The notes under the pieces: model-generated
What the model was told of the DNA's origin: nothing
Seen by the model: the letters and a program-made list of their open reading frames with translations, nothing else
The model's database searches: none
Part shown: piece after piece, positions 42,783-55,725 of the stretch
How positions within the stretch are numbered: position 1 is the stretch's first letter
Layout: every line of letters begins with the position of its first letter
Program-made: the position numbers and the translations under genes
Assembly (NCBI RefSeq): GCF_040786275.1
Contig: NZ_JBFMVT010000002.1
Coordinates: 620,001-684,000 of the forward strand
Length of the DNA stretch: 64,000 bases
Direction: 5' to 3'
Source of the DNA: Buttiauxella gaviniae
GTDB lineage: Bacteria > Pseudomonadota > Gammaproteobacteria > Enterobacterales > Enterobacteriaceae

Positions 42783-43385
42783 TTAAAAACCGTTCTTAAC
42801 TTCGCTCATATCTGGCAGCTTATGCGCAATCCCTTTGTGGCAATCCACACAGGTTTGGCCATCTTTCACCGCTTTATCATGCATTTTTGCCGCGACCGTT
42901 TTCTGGGCGGTGAAATCCATGTAATCAAAGTTATGACAGTTGCGGCACTCTTGCGAATTGTTGTTTTTCATCCTTCGCCACTCGTTTTGCGCCATCGCCA
43001 GGCGATGATCATCAAACTTCTGCGGCGTATCGATTAAGCCAAACGCTTTGGCATACAACTCTTTGCTGGCCTGAATTTTACGTAAGATTTTCGGGCCCCA
43101 CTCATGCGGAACGTGGCAGTCCGGGCAGGTGGCCCGCACGCCGCTGCGGTTATTGTAATGCACGGTCTGCATATACTCTTCGTAGACGTTAGCGCGCATT
43201 TCATGGCAGCCGATACAAAACTCTTCGCGGTTTGTCATCTCCATGCCGGTGTTAAAACCGCCCCAGAAAATAATCCCACCAGCGAAACCAATCAGCAGTA
43301 ACGTGCCCAGCGCAAGGCGGCTCGGACGACGCCACCACTGCCATATGCGTCGGATGATGCCGGGTTTACGGGTTGATTTATCCAT
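42783..43385 (-). CDS. napC: Membrane tetraheme cytochrome c NapC
   Basis: A 200-residue NapC/NirT quinol dehydrogenase. One N-terminal transmembrane helix (about residues 25-45) anchors four CXXCH heme sites at 57-61, 87-91, 147-151 and 179-183. It passes electrons from menaquinol/ubiquinol to NapB-NapA in the periplasm. Last gene of napFDABC; starts 8 bases after napB. No ccm cytochrome-maturation genes follow, unlike the E. coli nap locus, so they must be elsewhere. Confidence 0.97.
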   Translation of the reverse strand: MDKSTRKPGIIRRIWQWWRRPSRLALGTLLLIGFAGGIIFWGGFNTGMEMTNREEFCIGCHEMRANVYEEYMQTVHYNNRSGVRATCPDCHVPHEWGPKILRKIQASKELYAKAFGLIDTPQKFDDHRLAMAQNEWRRMKNNNSQECRNCHNFDYMDFTAQKTVAAKMHDKAVKDGQTCVDCHKGIAHKLPDMSEVKNGF

Positions 43386-43393
43386 AATGGCCT

Positions 43394-43834
43394 CTAGTTT
43401 CCAAAGCCTTTAGACGGCGTGAAGGTGTTTTCGACAATCGGCGCCGCATCGGTTTGTGGAACGTGGCATTGCAGGCAGAAATAGCGGCGCGGTGCGACGT
43501 TAGAAAGCACCTTACCCTCGCTATCCATAAAATGCGTCGGGCTGACGCGTGGCGCGCCTGTCGTGCGGTAATGCTCAACGCCGTGGCATTGCAGGCAACG
43601 GTTGGTGTTTTTAGATACCTGGTAGCCGTCCACGCTGTGCGGAATCATTGGCGGCTGGTTGACGTAATTGAGCGCCATACGCCCCTGCTGCTTAGGCATA
43701 TGTATCGCCCCTTCCGGCGTGCCAGAAACCTCTGGAGACTGGGTCAGATCGACGCCGTTTGCCGCCCACAGTGCGCCACTCACCAGCACAGCAAACGCCG
43801 CAACCCATTGAAATAATGTCCTGGTCTTTTTCAT
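43394..43834 (-). CDS. napB: Periplasmic diheme cytochrome NapB
   Basis: A 146-residue protein with an N-terminal signal peptide (to about residue 25, LWAANG) and two heme sites CLQCHG (80-84) and CLQCHV (120-124), the NapB pattern. It forms the small subunit of the NapAB nitrate reductase. Twelve bases separate it from napA. Confidence 0.97.
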   Translation of the reverse strand: MKKTRTLFQWVAAFAVLVSGALWAANGVDLTQSPEVSGTPEGAIHMPKQQGRMALNYVNQPPMIPHSVDGYQVSKNTNRCLQCHGVEHYRTTGAPRVSPTHFMDSEGKVLSNVAPRRYFCLQCHVPQTDAAPIVENTFTPSKGFGN

Positions 43835-43846
43835 GATGTTATCCCC

Positions 43847-46333
43847 TTACACCTTCGCCAGTTTTACGGCACATTTCTTATAATCCGTCTCTTTAGAAAG
43901 CGGATCGGTCGCATCCAGCGTCAGGTTATTCACCAGTTGCGCAGCATCGAAGAACGGCATGTAGACCAGACCCTGCGGCGGCTTGTTGCGGCCACGAGTT
44001 TCGACAATCGACATCACCTCTCCGCGACGCGACATCACTTTCACTTTGTCGCCCCGGCGTAGATCGCGTGCTTTAGCATCCAGAGGATGGATGAATAAAA
44101 CTGCTTCCGGGAAGGCGCGATGCAGCTCCGGGACGCGACGAGTCATACTGCCGGTATGCCAGTGTTCCAGCACACGTCCGGTGGAGAGCCACAGGTCATA
44201 TTCCTGGTCAGGAGATTCAGCCGCAGGCTCATAGGGGAGCGCGAAAATCACCGCTTTGCCGTCTGGTTTGCCGTAAAACTTGAAGCCCTCACCCGCTTTC
44301 ACATACGGATCGTGGCCTTCGCTGTAGCGCCAGAGCGTCTCTTTGCCGTCAACCACCGGCCAGCGCAAACCGCGCGCTTTGTGGTAGTCATCGAACGGGG
44401 CAAGATCGTGCCCGTGGCCACGCCCGAACGCGGCGTACTCTTCGAACAACCCTTTTTGCAGGTAGAAACCCAGCTCGCGGGATTCGTCATTAAGCTGATC
44501 TTCAGCCAGTTCAGTCACAGGGAATTTGCTGACGTTAGCGTTCGCAAACAGCACGTCGAACAGCGTTTTGCCGCGATATCCCGTTTTCTGATCCACTAAC
44601 TCAGCAGGCCAGACGTCTTCCACTTTGAAGCGTTTGGCAAATTGCACTAACTGCCAGAGATCGGATTTTGCCTCGCCCGGCGCTTTAACTTGCTGACGCC
44701 AGAACTGAGTGCGGCGTTCGGCATTGCCGTAAGCCCCCTCTTTTTCCACCCACATCGCCGTCGGAAGGATCAGATCCGCGCTTAATGCGCTGATCGTCGG
44801 ATAAGGATCGGAGACAATCACGAAGTTGCGCGGATCGCGCCAGCCCGGCATACGCTCTTCGGTAATATTCGGCCCCGCCTGCATGTTGTTGTTACACATC
44901 ACCCAGTAAACATTGAGCTTGCCATCTTTTAGCGCGCGGTCTTGCGCCACGGCATGCAGGCCCACTTTCGCAGGGATCGTGCCCGAAGGCAGTTGCCACA
45001 TGTTTTCGGCGATTTGACGGTGTTTCTCGTTGGTCACCACCATGTCTGCGGGCAGGCGATGGGAGAAAGTACCGACTTCACGCGCCGTGCCACAAGCTGA
45101 TGGCTGGCCGGTCAAAGAGAACGGCCCGCAGCCAGGCTGAGAAATTTTGCCGGTAAGCAAATGGATGTTGTAGACGAGGTTATTCGCCCAGACACCACGG
45201 GAATGCTGGTTAAAGCCCATCGTCCAGTAGGAGATCACTTTCTTGCCGGGGTCTGCGTACAACTTCGCCAGCGCTTCAAGTTGGTCTTGTGGCACGCCGC
45301 TCATTTGCGCCGTTTTTTCCAGCGTGTACTCCGCCACAAACGCTTTGTAATCTTCAAAGCTCATCGGTTCCGAAGCATCAGACCCTGGGTTTTTGGCGGC
45401 CTTTTCCAGCGGATGCGTTGGGCGCAAACCATAGCCGATATCCGTCACGCCTTTACGCAGATTCACATGCTGCTTAAAGAACGACTCGTTGATGGCGTTA
45501 TTCTGAATAATGTAATTGGCGATGTAGTTAAGAATCGCCAGATCGGTTTGCGGAGTGAACACCATACCGTTATCGGCCAGCTCAAAGCTCCGATGTTGGA
45601 AGGTTGAGAGCACCGCGACATTTACGTTTTCATTCGACAGGCGGCGGTTGGTGATGCGCGACCATAAAACCGGGTGCATCTCCGCCATGTTCGAGCCCCA
45701 GAGCACGAAGGCGTCGGCCTGCTCGATATCGTCGTAGCAGCCCATCGGTTCATCCATACCGAAGGTGCGCATAAAGCCCACTACGGCAGAGGCCATGCAG
45801 TGGCGTGCATTCGGATCGAGGTTGTTGGAGCGGAAGCCCGCTTTAAATAATTTGGACGCGGCGTAACCTTCCCAGACCGTCCATTGGCCGGAGCCAAACA
45901 TACCGACCGCTTCCGGCCCTTTCTCTTTCAGGCTGATTTTGAATTTCTGTTCCATGATGTCGAAGGCCTGCTCCCAGGTGATGGGAGCGAACTCGCCTTC
46001 TTTATCGTACTGGCCGTCTTTCATCCGCAGCAGCGGCTGGGTCAGCCGGTCTTTTCCATACATGATTTTTGGCAGGAAATAGCCTTTGATACAGTTCAGG
46101 CCACGGTTAACCGGCGCATCCGGGTCGCCCTGGCTTGCGACAACACGTCCATCCTGAGTGCCGACTAATACGCCACAACCGGTACCACAAAAACGGCACG
46201 GGGCTTTATCCCATTTGATGGCATCCTGTTTCCCGACGACCGCACGGGCCACGCTCGGGACGCTAAGACCAGCGGCGGCCGCCGCGGCTGCAATAGCGTT
46301 CGCTTTCATAAAGCTACGACGACTGAGTTTCAT
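43847..46333 (-). CDS. napA: Periplasmic nitrate reductase catalytic subunit NapA
   Basis: An 828-residue molybdopterin enzyme, the E. coli NapA length. Tat signal [20 protein letters not shown] at the N-terminus, [4Fe-4S] ligands Cys46, Cys49, Cys53 and Cys81 (CRFCGTGC .. NCIKGYF), and the Mo-ligating Cys179 in [10 protein letters not shown]. It reduces nitrate to nitrite in the periplasm using bis-MGD. It overlaps napD by four bases (ATGA); NapD is its Tat-signal chaperone. Confidence 0.98.
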   Translation of the reverse strand: MKLSRRSFMKANAIAAAAAAAGLSVPSVARAVVGKQDAIKWDKAPCRFCGTGCGVLVGTQDGRVVASQGDPDAPVNRGLNCIKGYFLPKIMYGKDRLTQPLLRMKDGQYDKEGEFAPITWEQAFDIMEQKFKISLKEKGPEAVGMFGSGQWTVWEGYAASKLFKAGFRSNNLDPNARHCMASAVVGFMRTFGMDEPMGCYDDIEQADAFVLWGSNMAEMHPVLWSRITNRRLSNENVNVAVLSTFQHRSFELADNGMVFTPQTDLAILNYIANYIIQNNAINESFFKQHVNLRKGVTDIGYGLRPTHPLEKAAKNPGSDASEPMSFEDYKAFVAEYTLEKTAQMSGVPQDQLEALAKLYADPGKKVISYWTMGFNQHSRGVWANNLVYNIHLLTGKISQPGCGPFSLTGQPSACGTAREVGTFSHRLPADMVVTNEKHRQIAENMWQLPSGTIPAKVGLHAVAQDRALKDGKLNVYWVMCNNNMQAGPNITEERMPGWRDPRNFVIVSDPYPTISALSADLILPTAMWVEKEGAYGNAERRTQFWRQQVKAPGEAKSDLWQLVQFAKRFKVEDVWPAELVDQKTGYRGKTLFDVLFANANVSKFPVTELAEDQLNDESRELGFYLQKGLFEEYAAFGRGHGHDLAPFDDYHKARGLRWPVVDGKETLWRYSEGHDPYVKAGEGFKFYGKPDGKAVIFALPYEPAAESPDQEYDLWLSTGRVLEHWHTGSMTRRVPELHRAFPEAVLFIHPLDAKARDLRRGDKVKVMSRRGEVMSIVETRGRNKPPQGLVYMPFFDAAQLVNNLTLDATDPLSKETDYKKCAVKLAKV

Positions 46334-46593
46334 GGTGTTTCCTCACCTTGCTCATCCTGCTGGTGATAAACCAGCGACACCGCCAGCACACCCGCAATAT
46401 TGCGTGCCGACTCAATTTGATTCAGCAGCACGTCACTGCGCGCCGCTTCCATTACCACGACCAATTTGCCGTGTTCGGCATCGCTCACGGCCACTTCGCA
46501 GCCGGAGAGCGCGTTCAGTGCGTTGCTGATGTCGAGAATATTGTGTGGTTGCGCTTGAACCACCAGGCCACAGACGTGCCAGTTAGCTTGCAT
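46330..46593 (-). CDS. napD: NapA signal-peptide chaperone NapD
   Basis: An 87-residue cytoplasmic protein, same length as E. coli NapD, with the ferredoxin-like fold blocks [34 protein letters not shown] and [15 protein letters not shown]. It binds the NapA Tat signal and prevents premature export. It overlaps napF by 11 bases and napA by 4. Confidence 0.96.
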   Translation of the reverse strand: MQANWHVCGLVVQAQPHNILDISNALNALSGCEVAVSDAEHGKLVVVMEAARSDVLLNQIESARNIAGVLAVSLVYHQQDEQGEETP

Positions 46594-47074
46594 TTGCGTG
46601 CCTCATGGTGATGGCTGAAACCGGGCAGCCGGCGATACACGCGCCACAGGCGGTGCAATCGGTATGGTTCAAAGAAGGTTGTGCAATACCTGAAATCGAA
46701 GGACGAAAGGCAATGGCCTGCGTTTCACAGGTGTCCTGGCAGCTACGGCATTCCACGTTATTTTTTGCCAGGCAGTTATCACCAATGGACAGCGTATGCT
46801 CCCAGGGAGAAAGCTCACGCGTTAAAAAGAGTTGTTCCGGGCAGGCTTGCGCGCAGGCGTAGCAAAAAGTGCATTCGCCATGGCTAAAATTGACTTCGGG
46901 GTAACCCCCCTGGCCACGTTTTAGGACACGGGTTTCACAGGCGGATAGGCAGACATTGCAGCGGGTGCAATCAAGCAGAAAATGGTGTTCGTCTCCGCTC
47001 CAGGGCGGGCGGAACACCGTCGCGGAGCGTTGAAAGCTCCCGGTTAATAATCCACGTCGGGAAAAATCAGCCAT
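46583..47074 (-). CDS. napF: Ferredoxin-type protein NapF
   Basis: A 163-residue cytoplasmic iron-sulfur protein starting MADFSRRGLLTGSFQRSA at 47074, after AAGGATGTGCCTT; a longer frame to 47191 covers the promoter and is rejected. Four [4Fe-4S] motifs are visible: CTRCNVCLSAC, CTFCYACAQAC, CRSCQDTC and CTACGACIAGC. It is thought to help load iron-sulfur into NapA. First gene of the operon. The twin-arginine look of the N-terminus (SRRG) is a normal NapF feature and not an export signal. Confidence 0.95.
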   Translation of the reverse strand: MADFSRRGLLTGSFQRSATVFRPPWSGDEHHFLLDCTRCNVCLSACETRVLKRGQGGYPEVNFSHGECTFCYACAQACPEQLFLTRELSPWEHTLSIGDNCLAKNNVECRSCQDTCETQAIAFRPSISGIAQPSLNHTDCTACGACIAGCPVSAITMRHANAS

Positions 47075-47206
47075 AAGGCACATCCTTGCATCACAAATGC
47101 CAGATTTCGCAGCGCTGAAACTGGCAAACACATCTGTGTTATTTCCGTAGTTTTTACGGGTCTTTTTATTGAGTGTTACGGTATGTGACAAAGAGGAGTA
47201 GAGGCA

Positions 47207-47222
47207 TCACCCTTTAGGGGTA
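47207..47222 (-). promoter_or_regulatory. Possible NarP-type heptamer pair upstream of napF
   Basis: Minus-strand TACCCCT-AA-AGGGTGA: a NarL/NarP heptamer and an imperfect inverted partner in 7-2-7 spacing, 133 bp before napF. The second heptamer is poor. A lone TTGAT half of an FNR site lies just upstream (near 47236). Confidence 0.4.
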
Positions 47223-47258
47223 AATGCAGGGGTAAGATCAAAAAGGAATTCGGTTTGT

Positions 47259-47293
47259 AAAACAAACACTCACCCCGGCATGGAACCGGGGTG
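47259..47293 (-). terminator. Terminator after aegA
   Basis: Minus-strand CACCCCGG-TTCCATG-CCGGGGTG followed by AGTGTTTGTTTT, 10 bases beyond the aegA stop. Confidence 0.8.
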
Positions 47294-47303
47294 AAATTGT
47301 CGA

Positions 47304-49310
<2,007 letters not shown>

Positions 49311-49498
49311 TTACCCGTTTTCACAAACAGGAGGCTTATTTTTTATGGGGTGATGTTATTACCCGGCGAGGGTTTTGCTGGCAATGGTCATTTGCCCAGT
49401 TTATGGCGAAATCTGCTAATAACCTGGTACGGATCAATTTTTTTTCGTGTCTAATGAAACATCGTTTTGCGGCATGAATTTTTAGAGGTAGTTCCAAA

Positions 49499-51214
49499 GT
49501 GGTAGTAAAACGTTCGGTGTCCACAAGCCTTGCTCGCGCATTTTTTTACATCGTTCTACTGTCGCTGCTTTCCACTGGCATTGCGATGCTCACACTCGCC
49601 AGTAGTTTACGTGATGCCGAAGCGGTCAACGTTGCCGGTTCATTGCGTATGCAGAGTTATCGCCTGGGCTACGATTTGCAGGGCGACGGTGCGCACATAG
49701 ATAAATATCTTGAACAATACAACCAATCGCTGCGCTCGCCTGCGCTGCTTAAAATCGAGAAATTCTGGGTTCCAGCCGAAGTCCGGAACCGTTTTGCGGC
49801 AATAAATCATGCCTGGGCGGAGATGGAAAATCATGTTCGCAAAGGCGATTTATCATGGTATCAGGCCAATATCACCGGCTATGTCGCCCAAATAGACTTG
49901 TTTGTGTTGGCTCTTCAGCATTACGCCGAACGCAAAATGATGCAGGTCGTTCTCGCGTCGGTCGTCGGGTTTATTGCCATTTTCACGCTGGTCTTTTTCA
50001 CGTTACGCCGCTTTCGCCATCAGGTGGTCGCCCCGCTAAATAAGCTGATGGAAGCCAGCGCATCCATTCAGCGTGGCGAGTTTGAATACCCGCCATTAAA
50101 TACCCAGTTACCAAATGAACTGGGTTTGCTGGCGCAGACTTTTACGCGCATGTCGGGTGAATTGCATAAGCTCTATCGCTCACTTGAAGAGAGCGTGCAG
50201 GAAAAAACCCTGAATTTGCAGGAGGCGAACCGCACGCTGGAGGTGCTTTATGCCTGCTCGCAAGCGCTGACGGTCAGCACTATCGATCAGCACTGTTTTA
50301 CCCGCGTTTTGCAGCAGGTGCGCCATAAAACACCGGTCAATTATCTTGAAATGAAAACCAGTGATAACTGGAAAGTTCAGGATGGTATTCAACGCGAGAA
50401 TGTCGAATGGCAAACATTGCCGATTGTTCTTGAGGATAAAGCGTTAGGTTTACTCCGCTGGCAGGCGCCCGCTGGCGTTCCACCGCTCCCACTGATGCAA
50501 AGCCTGGCGAATATGCTGGGTCGTGGCCTGTATTTCAACCAGGCACAAAAACATTATCAGCAGTTATTGTTGATGGAAGAGCGAGCGACTATCGCCCGCG
50601 AATTACACGATTCTCTGGCGCAGGTGCTCTCTTATTTACGTATTCAACTGGCACTATTAAAACGTGCTGTCCCGGCAGAAAATCAGCCCGCGCAGCGCAT
50701 TATCGATGATTTTTCCCAGGCGCTGAATGATGCTTATCGCCAGTTACGGGAGCTATTAACGACCTTCCGCCTGACGCTTCAGCAGGCCGACTTACCGTCG
50801 GCGTTGCAGGAGATGATCGCTCCGCTGCGTAATCAGACTGATGCCACCATTTCCCTTGATTGCCATATCCCGACTCAGGCGCTGGATGCCTCGCAGCAGG
50901 TGCATTTATTGCAAATTATCCGCGAAGGCGTGTTGAATGCGATAAAACATGCCCAAGCACGTACAATATCGGTAAATTGTCTGACATCACCTTCCGGTAT
51001 TCACACGGTGAATATTCTTGATGACGGCAACGGAATTGCAAGCCTGACCGAACCGGAAGGCCATTACGGACTTAATATTATGCATGAACGCGCTGCCCGC
51101 TTAGGTGGCGAGTTGACTATTTCTCGGCCTTCGCAGGGCGGGACGTTGATTACGATGAATTTTCGTTCGCCGCCGTCAGAACCGGCGACGCATGAAACAC
51201 CCGTCAATCTATAA
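49499..51214 (+). CDS. narQ: Nitrate/nitrite sensor histidine kinase NarQ
   Basis: A 571-residue sensor. GTG start at 49499 (family alignment: MVVKRSVSTSLARAFFYIVLLSLLSTG). First transmembrane helix about 14-37, periplasmic domain with the nitrate-binding P-box GSLRMQSYRLGYDLQ, second helix about 148-168, HAMP, a GAF-like region and the HisKA_3 domain with the phosphorylated His in ERATIARELHDSLAQVLSYL, then HATPase. It closely follows E. coli NarQ. The narP gene begins 27 bp downstream on the same strand, so both form one unit here. Confidence 0.96.
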   Translation: MVVKRSVSTSLARAFFYIVLLSLLSTGIAMLTLASSLRDAEAVNVAGSLRMQSYRLGYDLQGDGAHIDKYLEQYNQSLRSPALLKIEKFWVPAEVRNRFAAINHAWAEMENHVRKGDLSWYQANITGYVAQIDLFVLALQHYAERKMMQVVLASVVGFIAIFTLVFFTLRRFRHQVVAPLNKLMEASASIQRGEFEYPPLNTQLPNELGLLAQTFTRMSGELHKLYRSLEESVQEKTLNLQEANRTLEVLYACSQALTVSTIDQHCFTRVLQQVRHKTPVNYLEMKTSDNWKVQDGIQRENVEWQTLPIVLEDKALGLLRWQAPAGVPPLPLMQSLANMLGRGLYFNQAQKHYQQLLLMEERATIARELHDSLAQVLSYLRIQLALLKRAVPAENQPAQRIIDDFSQALNDAYRQLRELLTTFRLTLQQADLPSALQEMIAPLRNQTDATISLDCHIPTQALDASQQVHLLQIIREGVLNAIKHAQARTISVNCLTSPSGIHTVNILDDGNGIASLTEPEGHYGLNIMHERAARLGGELTISRPSQGGTLITMNFRSPPSEPATHETPVNL

Positions 51215-51241
51215 CGATAATAAGCTGAAAAAGGGGGCCTT

Positions 51242-51886
51242 ATGAGTGAGAAAACTGTCTGCCAAGTGTTGATTGTTGATGATCATCCGTTGATGCGTCG
51301 CGGCATTCGCCAGTTGCTGGAAATAGATGACACCTTTTGTGTCGTTGGGGAAGCGAGCAGCGGGACCGAAGCCATCAGCCTGGCAAATCGCCTTGCGCCC
51401 GACCTCATTTTGCTTGATTTGAATATGAAAGGGCTGAGCGGGTTGGATACCCTGAACGCGTTGCGCCGTGACGGAGTGAATGCGCGTATTGTGGTGCTAA
51501 CCGTTTCAGATTCACGCAGCGATGTTTTCACGCTGATTGACGCCGGGGCCGATGGCTATTTGCTCAAAGACAGCGACCCGGATGTGCTGCTCGAAGATAT
51601 TCGCCGTGGCGCGAGCGAAGGTGAAGCGTACAGCGAACAAGTTGCAGAGTATCTGCGCACGCGCAGCACTGACAAACGCAGTGACGACCCTTTCGCCGTG
51701 TTGACCGAGCGTGAGCTGGATGTTTTACAGGAAGTGGCGCGGGGTTTATCCAATAAACAAATTGCCTCTGGTTTGCACATTTCGGAAGAGACAGTGAAGG
51801 TCCATATTCGTAATTTATTACGCAAACTCCAGGTACGCTCGCGGGTCGCGGCAACGGTGCTATTCCTTGAAAGCCGTGGGTTTTAA
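51242..51886 (+). CDS. narP: Nitrate/nitrite response regulator NarP
   Basis: A 214-residue response regulator: receiver domain with phospho-acceptor Asp59 in LILLDLNMKG and conserved VLTVSDSRSDVFTLIDAGADGYLLKDSD, then a LuxR-type helix-turn-helix (LTERELDVLQEVARGLSNKQIASGLHISEETVKVHIRNLLRKLQVRSR). LNMKGLSGLDTLNALRRDGV and the C-terminal block identify NarP rather than NarL. GGGGGC precedes the ATG. Directly after narQ; in E. coli narP is at the nap-ccm locus instead. Confidence 0.95.
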   Translation: MSEKTVCQVLIVDDHPLMRRGIRQLLEIDDTFCVVGEASSGTEAISLANRLAPDLILLDLNMKGLSGLDTLNALRRDGVNARIVVLTVSDSRSDVFTLIDAGADGYLLKDSDPDVLLEDIRRGASEGEAYSEQVAEYLRTRSTDKRSDDPFAVLTERELDVLQEVARGLSNKQIASGLHISEETVKVHIRNLLRKLQVRSRVAATVLFLESRGF

Positions 51887-51947
51887 CAGCGTTTGAGATT
51901 GCGCCCGCGCCGCTACAGAGCGCTAAAATAATTTACATTATCTCCTC

Positions 51948-51965
51948 ATTTTCTCCACGTTTGGA
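51948..51965 (+). promoter_or_regulatory. BaeR-box-like site upstream of acrD
   Basis: ATTTTCTCCACGTTTGGA agrees with about 14 of 18 positions of the BaeR consensus TTTTTCTCCATDATTGGC. It is 73 bp before acrD. BaeSR activation of acrD is established in E. coli and Salmonella. Confidence 0.65.
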
Positions 51966-52037
51966 CTTGCGGTTAAGGCTACAGTGACGACTGATACTTA
52001 TAATCACAATCTGAAGTACTAACGAGGTCCTGACTGA

Positions 52038-55000
52038 ATGGCGAATTTCTTTATTAATCGCCCCATTTTTGCCTGGGTGTTGGCCATTATTTTGTGCCTG
52101 ACCGGGTTACTTGCGATTTTCTCGCTCCCTATTGAGCAATATCCTGACCTCGCACCGCCCAACGTGCGTATCACCGCCAACTATCCTGGCGCATCGGCAC
52201 AGACGCTGGAAAACACCGTTACGCAGGTTATCGAGCAGAATATGACCGGGCTGGACAACATGATGTACATGTCCTCCCAAAGTAGCAGCACCGGCCAGGC
52301 GAGTATTACGCTGAGTTTTAAAGCCGGAACCGATCCAGATGAAGCGGTGCAACAGGTGCAAAACCAGTTGCAGTCAGCGATGCGTAAATTACCGCAGGCG
52401 GTGCAAACGCAGGGCGTAACGGTCAGGAAAACGGGCGATACCAACATCCTGATGATTGCCTTCGTTTCGACCGACGGCAGTATGGATAAGCAAGATATTG
52501 CCGACTACGTTGCCAGTAATATTCAGGACCCCATCAGCCGTATTAACGGCGTGGGCGACGTTGATGCCTACGGTTCGCAATATTCGATGCGTATCTGGCT
52601 CGACCCGACCAAACTCACCAGTTTCCAGATGACGACGCAAGATGTGGTTGATGCGATTGAATCGCAGAATGCGCAAATCGCCGTCGGCCAGTTAGGGGGC
52701 ACACCTTCCGTCGACAGGCAAGCGCTCAATGCCACGATTAACTCTCAATCATTGCTGCAAACGCCGCAGCAATTTAAAGATATTACGCTGCGCGTAAATC
52801 AGGACGGTTCAGTCGTCACGCTCGGTGATGTGGCAGAGGTCGAACTGGGGGCAGAAAAGTATGATTTCCTGAGTCGTTATAACGGGCAGCCTGCGTCCGG
52901 CCTGGGAATTAAACTCGCGTCCGGCGCGAATGAAATGGAGACCGATAAACTCGCCCGCGCCAAAATTGAAGAACTGTCACAATATTTTCCTCACGGCCTG
53001 GAAGCGAAAATTGCCTACGAAACCACGCCGTTTGTTAAAGCTTCGATTATTGATGTAGTAAAAACCCTGCTGGAAGCTATCGCGCTGGTTTTCCTCGTCA
53101 TGTATCTGTTTTTACAAAACTTCCGTGCAACGCTGATTCCCACTATCGCGGTACCGGTGGTGCTTCTGGGAACCTTCTCAGTGCTTTACGCCTTCGGCTA
53201 CAGCATTAATACCCTGACGATGTTTGCTATGGTGCTGGCCATCGGTTTGCTGGTGGACGATGCCATTGTGGTGGTGGAAAACGTCGAGCGCATCATGAGC
53301 GAGGAAGGATTATCGCCCAAAGAAGCCACGCGTAAATCAATGGGCCAGATTCAAGGCGCGCTGGTCGGCATCGCGATGGTGTTGTCAGCGGTATTCGTTC
53401 CGATGGCCTTTTTCGGCGGCACGACAGGGGCGATTTATCGCCAGTTTTCGATAACTATCGTTTCCGCGATGGTGCTGTCGGTGCTGGTGGCGATGATCCT
53501 CACACCTGCTTTGTGCGCCACGATTCTCAAACCGCTGCATAAAGGGGAACATCACGGTCAGAAAGGCTTCTTCGGCTGGTTCAACCGCATGTTTAACCGC
53601 AATGCGAACCGCTATGAAACGCGCGTGGGAAAAATACTGACCCACAGTCTACGTTGGATGCTTATTTACGTGCTGCTGATTGGCGGCATGGTGTTCCTGT
53701 TCCTGCGGCTACCGACCTCTTTCCTGCCGCTTGAAGATCAGGGCGTATTTACCACATCCATTCAGCTCCCGAGCGGTGCAACGCAGCAGCAAACCACCAA
53801 AGTGGTTGAGAAGCTCGAGCAATATTATCTGACCAAAGAGAAAGATAACGTGCTGTCGGTATTCTCCACTATCGGCTCCGGACCTGGCGGAAACGGGCAA
53901 AACGTGGCGCGTATGTTTGTTCGCTTAAAAGATTGGGACGTGCGCGATCCCGACACCGCCAGTTCGTTCGCCATTATCGAACGAGCGACCAAAGCCTTCC
54001 GCGGCATCAAAGAAGCCCGCGTTATTGCCAGCAGCCCACCCGCGATTAGCGGCTTAGGGAACGCAGCCGGTTTCGATATGGAATTGCAGGACCACGCCGG
54101 GGCTGGGCACGATGCGCTGATGCAGGCGCGTGACCAACTCCTGGAAATGGCAGGCAATGAAACGTTACTCACCCGCGTTCGCCATAACGGCCTGGACGAC
54201 AGCCCGCAAATGCAGATTGATATCGATCAGCGTAAAGCGCAGGCGCTGGGGGTTTCCATTGATGACATTAATAACACCCTGCAAACCGCATGGGGCTCCA
54301 GCTACGTGAATGATTTTATGGACAGAGGGCGTGTAAAAAAGGTGTACGTGCAGGCCGCCGCTAAGTACCGCATGCTTCCGGAAGATATTAACCAGTGGTA
54401 TGTGCGCAACAAAGACGGTGGAATGGTGCCCTTCTCCGCGTTTGCCAGCTCACACTGGGAAACCGGCTCCCCTCGCCTTGAACGGTATAATGGTTATTCC
54501 TCGCTGGAAATCGTCGGTGAAGCCGCTCCCGGCGTGAGTACCGGGACGGCCATGGAGATTATGGAAAATCTGGTACAAAAATTACCGAGCGGTTTTGGTC
54601 TGGAATGGACGGGCATGTCTTACCAGGAACGACTTTCTGGCGCCCAGGCCCCGGCGCTGTACGCCATTTCACTACTCGTCGTGTTCCTGTGCCTTGCCGC
54701 CCTTTATGAAAGCTGGTCGGTGCCCTTCTCGGTAATGCTGGTGGTGCCACTCGGCGTGATTGGTGCGCTGCTTGCCACCTGGATGCGCGGCCTTGAAAAT
54801 GATGTTTATTTCCAGGTGGGGCTGCTCACCGTTATTGGGCTATCGGCTAAAAATGCCATTCTTATCGTCGAATTTGCCAACGATATGAATGCCCAAGGCC
54901 GTGAACTGGTCGCCGCAACGCTTGATGCCTGCCGCCAGCGCTTACGCCCGATATTAATGACGTCTCTGGCGTTTATCTTCGGCGTGCTGCCGATGGCCAC

Positions 55001-55154
55001 CAGCAGCGGTGCAGGTTCTGGCAGCCAGCACGCGGTAGGTACTGGCGTGATGGGCGGGATGATTTCAGCCACGGTACTGGCGATATTCTTCGTGCCACTC
55101 TTCTTTGTGCTGGTCCGCAGGCGATTCCCGCTCAAGGAACATTCAGAAAACTGA
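52038..55154 (+). CDS. acrD: RND efflux transporter AcrD
   Basis: A 1038-residue inner-membrane RND pump, one residue longer than E. coli AcrD. It has twelve transmembrane helices with two large periplasmic loops; helix 4 carries [19 protein letters not shown] with the proton-relay Asp pair, helix 10 the Lys in [13 protein letters not shown]. It is distinguished from AcrB by its aminoglycoside-exporter-like porter sequence (for example [16 protein letters not shown]). It works with AcrA and TolC to export aminoglycosides, bile acids and other amphiphiles. A BaeR-like box precedes it and a strong terminator follows. Confidence 0.96.
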   Translation: MANFFINRPIFAWVLAIILCLTGLLAIFSLPIEQYPDLAPPNVRITANYPGASAQTLENTVTQVIEQNMTGLDNMMYMSSQSSSTGQASITLSFKAGTDPDEAVQQVQNQLQSAMRKLPQAVQTQGVTVRKTGDTNILMIAFVSTDGSMDKQDIADYVASNIQDPISRINGVGDVDAYGSQYSMRIWLDPTKLTSFQMTTQDVVDAIESQNAQIAVGQLGGTPSVDRQALNATINSQSLLQTPQQFKDITLRVNQDGSVVTLGDVAEVELGAEKYDFLSRYNGQPASGLGIKLASGANEMETDKLARAKIEELSQYFPHGLEAKIAYETTPFVKASIIDVVKTLLEAIALVFLVMYLFLQNFRATLIPTIAVPVVLLGTFSVLYAFGYSINTLTMFAMVLAIGLLVDDAIVVVENVERIMSEEGLSPKEATRKSMGQIQGALVGIAMVLSAVFVPMAFFGGTTGAIYRQFSITIVSAMVLSVLVAMILTPALCATILKPLHKGEHHGQKGFFGWFNRMFNRNANRYETRVGKILTHSLRWMLIYVLLIGGMVFLFLRLPTSFLPLEDQGVFTTSIQLPSGATQQQTTKVVEKLEQYYLTKEKDNVLSVFSTIGSGPGGNGQNVARMFVRLKDWDVRDPDTASSFAIIERATKAFRGIKEARVIASSPPAISGLGNAAGFDMELQDHAGAGHDALMQARDQLLEMAGNETLLTRVRHNGLDDSPQMQIDIDQRKAQALGVSIDDINNTLQTAWGSSYVNDFMDRGRVKKVYVQAAAKYRMLPEDINQWYVRNKDGGMVPFSAFASSHWETGSPRLERYNGYSSLEIVGEAAPGVSTGTAMEIMENLVQKLPSGFGLEWTGMSYQERLSGAQAPALYAISLLVVFLCLAALYESWSVPFSVMLVVPLGVIGALLATWMRGLENDVYFQVGLLTVIGLSAKNAILIVEFANDMNAQGRELVAATLDACRQRLRPILMTSLAFIFGVLPMATSSGAGSGSQHAVGTGVMGGMISATVLAIFFVPLFFVLVRRRFPLKEHSEN

Positions 55155-55175
55155 GTATTCTGAAAAGCAGGCAAC

Positions 55176-55206
55176 AAAAAAGCGACCTGACCGGGTCGCT
55201 TTTTTT
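55176..55206. terminator. Terminator after acrD
   Basis: GCGACC-TGACCGG-GTCGC stem with A6 before and T7 after; can also end the convergent ypfM transcript. Confidence 0.92.
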
Positions 55207-55256
55207 ATGGCTCAAAGGATATTGAGAATAAGAACATCATGTTCTTGCTGTTTGTT

Positions 55257-55316
55257 TCATTTACGAAGCATATCTTCGATGAAATCTTTCCAGTTCCCTA
55301 CTTCGTGTTCGATCAT
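55257..55316 (-). CDS. ypfM: Microprotein YpfM (19 aa)
   Basis: A 19-codon gene too short for ordinary gene calling: MIEHEVGNWKDFIEDMLRK, one change (Arg4 to His) from E. coli YpfM as remembered. GAGGCGG precedes the ATG at 55316 and a good promoter lies just upstream. Likely a small amphipathic helix; function unknown. Conservation of sequence, promoter, ribosome site and position between acrD and yffB makes it a real gene. Confidence 0.93.
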   Translation of the reverse strand: MIEHEVGNWKDFIEDMLRK

Positions 55317-55341
55317 AACCGCCTCTCTTATAATTGCTCTA

Positions 55342-55370
55342 ATTATACGTAATCCCTTCCCTGGAGTGAA
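55342..55370 (-). promoter_or_regulatory. Promoter of ypfM
   Basis: Minus-strand TTCACT, 17-bp spacer, TATAAT, 26 bp before the ypfM start. Confidence 0.75.
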
Positions 55371-55725
55371 GTGACGTTACTTTGCCCTTTCACTGGCTAT
55401 CAACAAATATTGAGAGTCGACTGCGTATTGCGTTAATTATCAGCTCAGCAGGTAATTTAAAATGTGACGATGCACCAGAAATAAAATGAATCGCTCACTT
55501 TCGGATTTTAGCCTACAAGCCACGTAAAATCTGACTTGTCGCCACTATCCGCAGATCGGTAATATTTTTTATTGCGGTGAAAAATCAATCAACCCTGGAA
55601 AAGAAATGCTATTACCTAACTTTTAGATTAGCAATTGAGATATATTCTTCCTTGCGACTTTTTTATCATTTTAATTATTCTCATTACCTGCATAAATAAT
55701 CATTGCCAAAAATAAGGAATTGCCC
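55371..55725. other. AT-rich gap upstream of yffB
   Basis: A 355-bp stretch without a gene. It should hold the yffB-dapE promoter (TATATT near 55639 is one candidate -10). I see no repeat, RNA gene or conserved motif here beyond AT-rich sequence. Confidence 0.5.

Noticed and set aside
47075-47191. A 39-residue N-terminal extension of NapF
   Set aside because: It covers the promoter region, is not conserved, and a good ribosome site precedes the internal ATG at 47074.
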